Shown piece by piece: positions 1 through 5,138 of a DNA stretch of 5,138 nt. Position numbers and translations under genes: made by a program. Where the stretch lies: positions 1-5,138 of the forward strand of contig CAYOBW010000410.1 of assembly GCA_964402115.1 (NCBI GenBank), in the 5' to 3' direction. The first letter of the stretch is position 1. Each line of letters begins with the position of its first letter. Origin of the DNA: CAYOBW01 sp964402115 (GTDB lineage Bacteria > Verrucomicrobiota > Kiritimatiellia > UBA8416 > CAYOBW01). Below the pieces are notes generated by a model. The model made no database searches, was not told the DNA's origin, and saw only the letters and a list, made by a program, of their open reading frames with translations.

Positions 1-1
1 G

Positions 2-649
2 GGCGAAAGCCCGCTGCAGCTGCGCAACGAGCCCATGCGCCGGCGCATCCGCGAGCTGAAGAAGAAGCTGGCCCATATCCAGGATCGGCGTCAGCGGACG
101 CGCGTGAGGCGGCCGTGGCCGCTGGTCTGCCTCGTGGGCTACACCAACGCGGGCAAGTCCACGCTGCTGAATGCCCTGAGCCATGCCGAGGCGTACGTGG
201 ATGACCGGCTGTTTGCCACGCTGGACACGAAGACGCGGCTGGTCCATCTGCCGAACGGGCGGCAGGTGCTGCTGTCGGACACCGTCGGGTTCATCCGCCA
301 CCTGCCGCACGGGTTGGTGGCCTCGTTCCGGTCCACGTTGGAGGAGGCGAGCGAGGCAGACCTGCTGCTCGTCGTTTCCGACGCCTCGCACCCCTGCGTC
401 GAAGAACACACGGCCGTGGTCTGGGAGACGTTGCGGGAGGTGAAGGCGGATAGCGTGCCGTCGCTGATGCTGTTCAACAAGTGCGATCTGCCCGCCGCGC
501 AAACGGCACTGCCCGCGCTGTACGCCGCCCACCCCGAGGCGCTGTGCATCTCCGCGGGCACGGGCCGCGGGCTTGACGAACTGCGCGCGGCGATCGCGGA
601 AAGGTTACGCGATGTTATATTTGGTCGCAACGCCGATCGGGAATCTTGA
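2..649 (+). CDS. hflX: GTPase HflX, C-terminal part (5' end outside window)
   Basis: HflX is a ribosome-associated GTPase of the Obg-HflX group that binds the 50S subunit and splits stalled or stress-inactivated 70S ribosomes. The frame is open from base 2, so the ATG at 35 is an internal Met and the N-terminal HflX domain is missing only because the window begins there. The visible 215 residues start with the basic helical linker (GESPLQL followed by an Arg/Lys-rich helix). The G domain follows: P-loop GYTNAGKST (nt 137-163), switch I FATLDTKTR, G3 DTVGF (278-292) followed by the HflX-typical IRHLPHGLV, G4 NKCD (476-487) and G5 SAGTG. The linker is unusual: the common GETQLExDRR-like stretch reads GESPLQLRNE. 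The stop TGA at 647-649 lies 38 bases inside rsmI, so the two genes are probably cotranscribed and coupled. The family assignment is secure; only the exact cellular role in this organism is inferred. Confidence 0.96.
   Translation, partial: GESPLQLRNEPMRRRIRELKKKLAHIQDRRQRTRVRRPWPLVCLVGYTNAGKSTLLNALSHAEAYVDDRLFATLDTKTRLVHLPNGRQVLLSDTVGFIRHLPHGLVASFRSTLEEASEADLLLVVSDASHPCVEEHTAVVWETLREVKADSVPSLMLFNKCDLPAAQTALPALYAAHPEALCISAGTGRGLDELRAAIAERLRDVIFGRNADRES
598..604 (+). promoter_or_regulatory. Ribosome binding site of rsmI inside hflX
   Basis: GGAAAGG lies 7 bases before the ATG at 612, within the hflX coding sequence. It supports 612 as the rsmI start over the upstream in-frame ATG at 573. The 573 start would add 13 residues ahead of the conserved MLYLVATPIGNL N-terminus. 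Confidence 0.7.
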
Positions 650-1385
650 GGATATCAGCGCGCGCGCGCTGCGCGTGCTGCGCGAGGCGGCGGTCATCGC
701 CTGCGAGGATACGCGCCGCACCCGTCAACTGCTCACCCACTTCGGCATTCCCACCCCCGCGCGCCTGGTGTCGTACCGCCAGGGCAACGAGGAGCGCGAG
801 GGCGAACGCCTCCTCGCCTGGCTCGCGGAGGGACTCTCCGTGGCGCTCTGCACCGACGGCGGCCTGCCGGCGATCAGCGATCCCGGCTACCGGATCGTGC
901 GGCTGGCTGTCGCGCGCAACGTGCCGTTCGAGGTTCTGCCCGGCCCCTCGGCCGTGACCACCGCGCTGGTCTGCAGCGGCTTGCCGACGTCGAGTTTCAC
1001 GTTCAAGGGGTATCCGCCGCGCAAGCCTGGCGCGTTGCGGCGCTTCCTGGAGCAGGAGCGCGAACTCCCGCACACGCTGGTGCTGTTCGAGTCGCCCTTC
1101 CGCGTGGGGCACACCCTGCGCGCCGCGCTCGAGGTGCTCGGGAACCGGGAGGCCGCGGTCTGTCTGGAGTTGACCAAGCGGTTCGAACGCGTGGCGCGGG
1201 GCTCGCTGGCTGAACTGGCCGCGCAGTTCGACCGCGGTCCGGTCAAGGGGGAGATTACCCTGGTCATTGCGGGGAATAACGCCAAGTTCTTGCACGAGCC
1301 AGAAGAGCCGCTGGAGGACGAACAGGGTTCCGAGGCTGCGACCCTGCCCGCGGAGGCCCGCGACGGCTTCTCCGTATCTCCCTGA
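612..1385 (+). CDS. rsmI: 16S rRNA (cytidine(1402)-2'-O)-methyltransferase RsmI
   Basis: RsmI uses S-adenosylmethionine to 2'-O-methylate C1402 in the decoding centre of 16S rRNA. The 257-residue product shows the tetrapyrrole-methylase-like fold in order: VATPIGNLEDIS at 5-16, ACEDTRRTRQLL at 30-41, an SAM-site loop TDGGLPAISDPGYR at 81-94, LPGPSAVTTAL at 109-119, FKGYPPRKPG at 131-140, LFESPFRV at 158-165, ELTKRFE at 186-192 and KGEITLVIAG at 212-221. The start at 612 is chosen because the conserved N-terminus begins there and a good ribosome binding site precedes it. The SAM loop is TDGGLP where most family members have SDAGTP. After residue 221 the protein continues as a short acidic tail (EPEEPLEDE) instead of the small C-terminal helical domain seen in longer homologues such as the E. 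coli enzyme. It overlaps hflX by 38 bases, implying one ribosome-related transcription unit. No clear terminator follows. Confidence 0.95.
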   Translation: MLYLVATPIGNLEDISARALRVLREAAVIACEDTRRTRQLLTHFGIPTPARLVSYRQGNEEREGERLLAWLAEGLSVALCTDGGLPAISDPGYRIVRLAVARNVPFEVLPGPSAVTTALVCSGLPTSSFTFKGYPPRKPGALRRFLEQERELPHTLVLFESPFRVGHTLRAALEVLGNREAAVCLELTKRFERVARGSLAELAAQFDRGPVKGEITLVIAGNNAKFLHEPEEPLEDEQGSEAATLPAEARDGFSVSP

Positions 1386-1426
1386 TGCCGGGGCAGGGGC
1401 TATAGGCGATTCCCTGATAAATGTTG

Positions 1427-1457
1427 TTGCGCCTAGGGGGGTGCTGCGTTATATACT
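1427..1457 (+). promoter_or_regulatory. Possible sigma70-type promoter for the HTH gene
   Basis: TTGCGC (1427-1432) is followed after 17 bases by TATATA (1450-1455). TATACT (1452-1457) is an alternative -10 with a 19-base spacer. The AT-rich hexamer stands out in a GC-rich setting and lies about 130 bases before the start codon at 1585. The -35 matches only TTG, so the match is weak and the promoter is inferred. Confidence 0.4.
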
Positions 1458-1477
1458 TGGGTACGGTTAATCGTGAA

Positions 1478-1488
1478 GGCGTAACGCC
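1478..1488. promoter_or_regulatory. 11-bp palindrome, candidate operator
   Basis: GGCGTAACGCC is a perfect inverted repeat (GGCGT-A-ACGCC) located about 20 bases past the likely -10 element. The related half-site GCGTTA (1446-1451) overlaps that -10 and is the reverse complement of TAACGC at 1482-1487. This arrangement could serve as an autoregulatory operator for the downstream HTH protein or as a small RNA hairpin. The function is inferred. Confidence 0.35.
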
Positions 1489-1499
1489 GATGGTGGTGA

Positions 1500-1528
1500 G
1501 CCGGTATTTGCTGTGACAGAATACCAGC
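1500..1528 (+). repeat. Inverted repeat / leader hairpin upstream of the HTH gene
   Basis: GCCGGTATT (1500-1508) pairs with AATACCAGC (1520-1528) with a single mismatch. The core GGTATT/AATACC is perfect. Inside it, CTG (1511-1513) can pair with CAG (1517-1519) around a 3-base loop. It may fold in the 5' leader of the HTH mRNA or act as a DNA binding site. It is not followed by a T-tract, so it is not a terminator. Confidence 0.4.
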
Positions 1529-1573
1529 CCGTGCCCAGGCGTACGACCGGGTTACAACGTGCCAAATAAATAA

Positions 1574-1581
1574 AAGGAGAG
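1574..1581 (+). promoter_or_regulatory. Ribosome binding site of the HTH gene
   Basis: AAGGAGAG sits just before the ATG at 1585, with GGAG ending 5 bases from it, after an A-rich stretch (AAATAAATAAAA). This is a strong Shine-Dalgarno sequence and it fixes the start of the HTH gene. Confidence 0.8.
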
Positions 1582-1584
1582 AGT

Positions 1585-2052
1585 ATGTCTGCGTTGAGCA
1601 AAGTCCTGCGGGAGGAAATTTCGGGCATTGCGGCTCGCCACGTGCAGTCGGTTTGCGGTGACGTGCGCAAGGTGCAGTCGGAACTGGTCGCCGCAGTCAA
1701 AGTGCTGCAGGAGACCGTCGAAGTGTTGAAGGCCGATATCCGCGTGTTGAAGCAGAGCACGCCGGCTCCGATTCCCAAGGGGCCGCTGGTGTCTGACGAG
1801 GAACTGCGGAAGTTCCACGTGACCGGCAAGCTGGTGAAACAGATGCGGCAGAAGCTGGATCTCTCCCAGCGTGAACTGGGCATCCTGCTGGGCGTGAGCT
1901 CGCAGGCGGTCTACCTGTGGGAGCGCACGGATGGCGCCCTGCTGCTCCGCCGCAAGGCGCTGAAGGCCGTTTACCTGGTGCGCGAGCTGACCATCGAGGA
2001 AGCGCGCCGCCGCGTGATCGAATTGGAAGCCCGGTTGCCGGTTGAGGAATAG
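1585..2052 (+). CDS. Coiled-coil and helix-turn-helix (XRE/Cro-CI type) DNA-binding protein
   Basis: A 155-residue predicted cytoplasmic transcription regulator of unknown target. Residues about 5-57 are helical with heptad-like hydrophobics (VRKVQSELVAAVKVLQETVE and onward), which suggests a coiled-coil dimerisation segment. A Pro-rich linker (about 59-67, TPAPIPKGP) follows. Residues about 83-115 form a Cro/CI-type HTH: LVKQMRQKLDLSQRELGILL, then GVSSQAVYLWE, with the typical Ser-Gln-x-x-Leu helix 2 and recognition helix SSQAVYLWE. The C-terminus (122-151) is a basic then acidic helix. The start is supported by a strong ribosome binding site. It has its own leader and ends in an intrinsic terminator, so it is probably monocistronic and unlinked to its neighbours. 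Inverted repeats in the leader make autoregulation plausible but unproven. Proteins with this coil-linker-HTH layout are found in several GC-rich bacteria, mostly uncharacterised; an antitoxin-like role is possible, but no toxin partner is adjacent. Confidence 0.85.
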   Translation: MSALSKVLREEISGIAARHVQSVCGDVRKVQSELVAAVKVLQETVEVLKADIRVLKQSTPAPIPKGPLVSDEELRKFHVTGKLVKQMRQKLDLSQRELGILLGVSSQAVYLWERTDGALLLRRKALKAVYLVRELTIEEARRRVIELEARLPVEE

Positions 2053-2090
2053 GCGGGCGGCGGCGTTGTGCTGCCGGCGTCAAGAATCCG

Positions 2091-2124
2091 AGAGGCCGCC
2101 CGCGTGGGCGGCCTCTGTCTTTTT
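2091..2124 (+). terminator. Rho-independent terminator of the HTH gene
   Basis: AGAGGCCGCCC (2091-2101) and GGGCGGCCTCT (2106-2116) form a perfect 11-bp GC-rich stem with a GCGT loop. TTTTT follows at 2120-2124 after GTC. It lies 38 bases after the HTH stop codon. The T-tract overlaps the stop codon of the convergent gene on the other strand. Read from the minus strand, the stem is not followed by T residues, so efficient intrinsic termination is expected only in the plus direction. Confidence 0.9.
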
Positions 2125-5107
2125 ACGGCCGCCCGCCGCCGCGGGCGCCCCGCCGACCTCCCGCCCGCCACGCCAGGAAGAGCACGAACGGCGCGAGCAA
2201 GAGGGCCGATGGGGCCGGCGCCTTCTGCCCCTCGTCGAATTCCAGCGCGTGGTGTGCGCCCAGGGCCTGCCCCTCCTTGCGCGCGAGGATCTCCCACTGC
2301 GCGGCTTGCTCGACCACCATGTACGAGGTGACCGGCAGCAGCACGCCGGTCGCCCGGCTGCGCGCCACAAGTTCCGGCAAGTCCCTGTCCAGCGCCCCCG
2401 GGTCAACCACGGTCCGGGCATAGCGCTGCCAGAGGGCCAGCGCCTCCGTGTAGGTATCTCCGGCGGGTAGCGGCTGGCAGACGAGCGGCGTCGGGACGCG
2501 GGCGCCCTGGGCATCGGCCAGTCCCGCGCACGTGTCGGGCGAGCGGTCGAAGCGCAGCACCGCGCTGCCGGCGTCGGCGCGGACGAAGCGCCGCGCGAGA
2601 CCGCCCGTGACGCCGCGGACGGCACGCGGCGCCGCCGGCGCCTGCACCTGCACGCGCGTGCCCGTGGCGAAGTCCGTTTCCCACAGCGTGCTGTCATGAT
2701 TCAGTTCGTAGTACGCCGGTGCATCGGGCGCAAGGTCCACAAAGCCGGACAGGTCCTCGCCGGTCTCGGGCAGCGGCGCGCCCGGCGCGCGCAGCACGAC
2801 GAACACCGGTACGCAGCCCGCGTCCCCCTCGGCAGCTTGCATCAGGAGGGCGTGCTTGATGGCCCTCCGCGGATCGAAGCCGCCCGTGAACGACGGTTTG
2901 CCGGACGGTGCGGCAGCGAGGCGTGCGGCAACCTCGGCCAGCGGCTCGGGCGTTGCTTGTCCGCGATCGTCGGAGCGGTAGTTGACGAACGTCACGCGGC
3001 CGCGCTTGACGTCCGGGAAGCGCGTGGCGGCCTGGCGGAGGCGCCCGGCATAGGCCGCCGCGTGCGGCGCGGCGGCGAGCGAGGCGTCGCACATGAAGTG
3101 AAGGTAGCGTTCGCGGGTGAACGCCGGAAGGGCGGCGAGAGCCTGTGGCGTCAGCACCAGCGTCGCGCTGCCGTCCGGACTGTCGTAACGCCACGCGGGC
3201 GTGGCCTCCGCCGGTGCGCCGGCCGGTGGCTCGAGCTGCAGCGTCCGGTCGCCGATCTTCACGGTCGGGGCGAGGGTGGCGGGGTAGCGCAGGCTCAGCC
3301 CTACAGTGCGGGTCTGGGCGGGTTCGAACGGGAAGACGCTCAACCGCAGGCCGGTTGCAGAGCGGTAGACCAGGAGTCCAGGGTCCCGGCGCGTGACATC
3401 GCGGATCATGTGGTAAACCCAGAGGGCGGCCTTCTTCTCGAAGATCCGCCCCGGCACATTCGTTCCGGCCACATCGAGCCAGAAACCGGTGACAAACACC
3501 CCCGTGGGTATCTCGCAGTCCGTCCGGAACTCGGCCCCCGCGCCGGCGTTGTTGCGCAAGGTGAGGGTGACATCCGTCCTGGCGATCCCATTACTGGCCG
3601 CGCTGCGCATGGCAACGTCGGCGAGCGCGACGTCGCGCGGCGGAGGTGTGACGCGCCCGTTGCGCGCGGCCCAATCGCCCGAGCGCGAGCGTCCGCCGAA
3701 GAAATCGAGCGGGAACGCTTCCCGGCGGAGGTCGAGGGTCTCGCCATACAGGGCCGCGTACAGCGCCTGGATTTTCTGGTCCGGCAGCACCATGCCGTTG
3801 AAGACGAGGGCATTGTAGGCGTCGGAGAGGAAGGGCAGGTAGAGGCCGTTCTTGAGCTCGCCCTGGCGCTCGAGCGCGCGACGCGCGGCGGACAGGGAGA
3901 ACGGCGGCGGCTCGTTGGCGCGGTAGTCGCGGCTGTACACGTAGTCCAGCGCCTGGCCGAGCGCGGTCTTGTCATACAGCGCACGCACGACAAAGGCGCC
4001 CGGCAGGAGCGCGACGCAGACCAGGCCGAGGGCCAGCGCGCCGGAGACGCCCAGCTGCGCGGCGACCAGCCGGGCTTCCTCGTAGAGGCGGCGCGTGTGC
4101 GTGACGAAGAGCAGCGTGGGCGCAAGAATGAGGAAGCCCGCCCCGAAAGCCAGCATGGCGAGCAGCGACAGCGGGGTGAAAGGCAGGAAGACAAAGAAGA
4201 AGTAGAGCGTGAACGGGTAGCACGCCGCCCGCAAAGCCCAGGTCCTGACGAGCCCGGAGCCGCCGGGCCGGGTGGGCAGCAGGAGGACCAGGCCGTTGAC
4301 GATCGTGAACGCGTAGATCGGCACCGACTGGAAGTCGTACGGGAAGGGGATCGCGCGGTTGAGCAGCAGCCCGCCCAGCGGCGCCGCCAGCCCGGCCGCG
4401 GCGGCCAGGACCAGCTGCCCGAGCCGGTTGCCTTGTGTGGCGCCGTAGACCCAGAGCAGCACGCGCAGAAAAGCCAGCAGCACAAGGGCCGTGGCGGCGA
4501 TGGCGCCGACGAGGAGCACGCCTTCCTCGAGGTGGTGGTGGCGGCCCCCGAAGCCGAAGAACCAGCGGCTGAGCTGCGCCATGAGGAATATTCCCGCCGG
4601 TACCCCGACGAGGGTGAACACGCTCGCGGCGATGTCCCAGCCGCGCGGCAGGCGCGTCTCGAAGCAGGCGATCACGAGCCCCGCGTGAAACGCCGCCGGC
4701 ATGCACAGGGCGAACTGGTAGAAGAGGATCTCGCTCTCCGGCAGCATCCATAGCGTGACGGAGGCTGGCAGCAGGCCGTTGAGGTGCATGGTGACAAAGG
4801 CCAGGAACCCGATGTGCAGCGCCAGCAGGGGCAGGGCCGTGGGTACTGTCAGCCGACGCCGGAGCACGGCTAGCGTCGCGGCCAGCCCGGCGCCGCCCGC
4901 GAGCAGCAGGAGCTCGAACGCGAACAACAGCAGGCAGGTGCGCGCCTGCTCGGCGCTCACATCGCCTTTCACGAGCTGCCACGCGCGCAGGTTCAGGGCC
5001 ACGAGCACGGCCTGCGGGAGGAGCAGCGTCCAGAGCAGGAGCAGGGGCTTGCGCAGGATGGGCGGCAGGAGCGGGGTGGGGGTGGGGGCGTCGGTCTGGG
5101 GCGTCAT
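2123..5107 (-). CDS. MSEP-CTERM/VIT-domain polytopic membrane protein, predicted exosortase substrate
   Basis: A 994-residue protein. Residues about 20-375 hold some ten to eleven hydrophobic membrane segments, including one around LYFFFVFLPFTPLSLLAML (301-319). Residues about 376-500 are a soluble linker (YDKTALGQALDYVYSRDY). A VIT domain spans about 505-610: DVTLTLRNNAG, then IPTGVFVTGFWL, GRIFEKKAALWVYHMIRD, DPGLLVYRSA and LSVFPFEPAQTRTVGLSLRY. A von Willebrand A-like region follows at about 665-800 (YLHFMCDAS, VTFVNY, FTGGFDPRRAIKHAL, VPVFVVLRAPG) with a degenerate metal site. The end (SYMVVEQAAQWEIL, then APAPS at 963-967, ALLLAPFVLFLAW, then an Arg-rich tail) has the tripartite form of an exosortase sorting signal. 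From memory, this whole architecture is that of the MSEP-CTERM family, which is associated with a dedicated exosortase (XrtK). The biological role of the family is unknown. The ATG is preceded by GGAGG at 6 bases. The family call is from recalled resemblance and was not checked by search. Confidence 0.8.
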   Translation of the reverse strand: MTPQTDAPTPTPLLPPILRKPLLLLWTLLLPQAVLVALNLRAWQLVKGDVSAEQARTCLLLFAFELLLLAGGAGLAATLAVLRRRLTVPTALPLLALHIGFLAFVTMHLNGLLPASVTLWMLPESEILFYQFALCMPAAFHAGLVIACFETRLPRGWDIAASVFTLVGVPAGIFLMAQLSRWFFGFGGRHHHLEEGVLLVGAIAATALVLLAFLRVLLWVYGATQGNRLGQLVLAAAAGLAAPLGGLLLNRAIPFPYDFQSVPIYAFTIVNGLVLLLPTRPGGSGLVRTWALRAACYPFTLYFFFVFLPFTPLSLLAMLAFGAGFLILAPTLLFVTHTRRLYEEARLVAAQLGVSGALALGLVCVALLPGAFVVRALYDKTALGQALDYVYSRDYRANEPPPFSLSAARRALERQGELKNGLYLPFLSDAYNALVFNGMVLPDQKIQALYAALYGETLDLRREAFPLDFFGGRSRSGDWAARNGRVTPPPRDVALADVAMRSAASNGIARTDVTLTLRNNAGAGAEFRTDCEIPTGVFVTGFWLDVAGTNVPGRIFEKKAALWVYHMIRDVTRRDPGLLVYRSATGLRLSVFPFEPAQTRTVGLSLRYPATLAPTVKIGDRTLQLEPPAGAPAEATPAWRYDSPDGSATLVLTPQALAALPAFTRERYLHFMCDASLAAAPHAAAYAGRLRQAATRFPDVKRGRVTFVNYRSDDRGQATPEPLAEVAARLAAAPSGKPSFTGGFDPRRAIKHALLMQAAEGDAGCVPVFVVLRAPGAPLPETGEDLSGFVDLAPDAPAYYELNHDSTLWETDFATGTRVQVQAPAAPRAVRGVTGGLARRFVRADAGSAVLRFDRSPDTCAGLADAQGARVPTPLVCQPLPAGDTYTEALALWQRYARTVVDPGALDRDLPELVARSRATGVLLPVTSYMVVEQAAQWEILARKEGQALGAHHALEFDEGQKAPAPSALLLAPFVLFLAWRAGGRRGARGGGRP
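2126..2227 (-). other. C-terminal exosortase-type sorting signal (degenerate MSEP-CTERM)
   Basis: These codons encode residues 961-994. They give a short motif APAPS in the place of MSEPS or PEPS, then a hydrophobic helix of about 13 residues ending in Trp, then seven Arg in the last 14 residues. This is the order seen in PEP-CTERM-like signals, where the enzyme cleaves near the motif after membrane insertion. The acidic residue that normally precedes Pro is Ala here. Confidence 0.6.
3278..3595 (-). other. VIT domain coding segment
   Basis: Residues about 505-610 of the large protein. The VIT domain is a beta-rich domain named after vault protein and inter-alpha-trypsin inhibitor, usually placed before a VWA domain. 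Visible hallmarks are the N-terminal beta strand with paired Asn (LTLRNNAG), the IPTG turn in the place of the usual PLP, the G-R-I-x-E-K-K-A motif with downstream Tyr, and the F-x-F-E-P-A-Q-T-R-T-V strand. Boundaries are approximate. Confidence 0.75.
5073..5101 (+). other. G-quadruplex-capable tract at the 5' end of the large gene
   Basis: Four G-runs (GGGG 5073-5076, GGGGG 5078-5082, GGGGG 5084-5088, GGGG 5098-5101) with loops of 1, 1 and 9 bases lie on the plus strand. This is the template strand of the minus-strand gene at codons 3-12. It encodes the Pro/Thr-rich N-terminus (APTPTPLL), so it may simply result from Pro codons. Confidence 0.4.
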
Positions 5108-5111
5108 ATCA

Positions 5112-5118
5112 AACCTCC
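5112..5118 (-). promoter_or_regulatory. Ribosome binding site of the large membrane protein gene
   Basis: Read on the minus strand this is GGAGGTT, with GGAGG ending 6 bases before the ATG at 5107. It decides the start codon. The remaining 20 bases to the window edge show no promoter and no neighbouring gene end, so the presence of an upstream gene cannot be judged. Confidence 0.85.
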
Positions 5119-5138
5119 GGGGTTGGGCGTGAGGGTCG

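Noticed and set aside
35..37. ATG at 35 as the start of hflX
   Set aside because: The frame is open to the window edge and the upstream codons encode the recognisable HflX linker, so the Met is internal.
573..611. Upstream in-frame ATG as rsmI start
   Set aside because: It adds residues not found in the family, and a good ribosome binding site sits before the ATG at 612, which begins exactly at the conserved N-terminus.
1386..1420. Intrinsic terminator after rsmI
   Set aside because: The GC-rich sequence after the stop has no stable stem followed by a T-tract.
1467..1883. A 138-codon open frame on the minus strand over the leader and HTH gene
   Set aside because: It is Ser/Cys/Thr-rich low-complexity translation antisense to a well-supported HTH gene, and I see no ribosome binding site for it.
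1585..2052. HTH protein as the antitoxin of a toxin-antitoxin pair
   Set aside because: No small toxin gene is adjacent. The gene stands alone between its own leader and a terminator.
2696..4753. A 685-codon open frame on the plus strand opposite the large membrane protein gene
   Set aside because: It is antisense to a gene with clear domains. Its translation is rich in Arg, Gly and Glu with no recognisable domain, and long antisense frames are expected in GC-rich DNA.

Overview
The window is a GC-rich bacterial chromosomal segment of ordinary housekeeping character plus one unusual large membrane protein gene. No rRNA, tRNA, CRISPR array or insertion sequence is visible. The high GC content, the HflX/RsmI variants and the exosortase-substrate-like protein would suit a member of the Planctomycetota-Verrucomicrobiota-Kiritimatiellota area or another GC-rich Gram-negative lineage. 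This placement is inference only, because no marker gene in the window settles it.

Region 1 (1-1385, + strand): the 3' part of hflX, a ribosome-associated GTPase whose 5' end lies outside the window, overlaps the start of rsmI, the 16S rRNA C1402 2'-O-methyltransferase. The two form a translationally coupled pair acting on the ribosome.

Region 2 (1386-2125): a 199-base intergenic leader carries a possible sigma70 promoter, an 11-bp palindrome and a second inverted repeat. It precedes a monocistronic gene for a small coiled-coil plus helix-turn-helix DNA-binding protein. That gene ends in a clear intrinsic terminator whose T-tract overlaps the stop codon of the convergent gene.

Region 3 (2123-5118, - strand): one 994-residue gene fills the rest. 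The protein has about ten N-terminal membrane helices, a VIT (vault/inter-alpha-trypsin) domain, a degenerate von Willebrand A-like region, and a C-terminal tail made of a short Pro/Ser motif, a hydrophobic helix and an Arg-rich end. This is the architecture of the MSEP-CTERM family, predicted substrates of a dedicated exosortase. The partner exosortase is not in the window. If the locus is intact it would be expected beyond position 5138, upstream of this gene. This gene is the most interesting part of the window.
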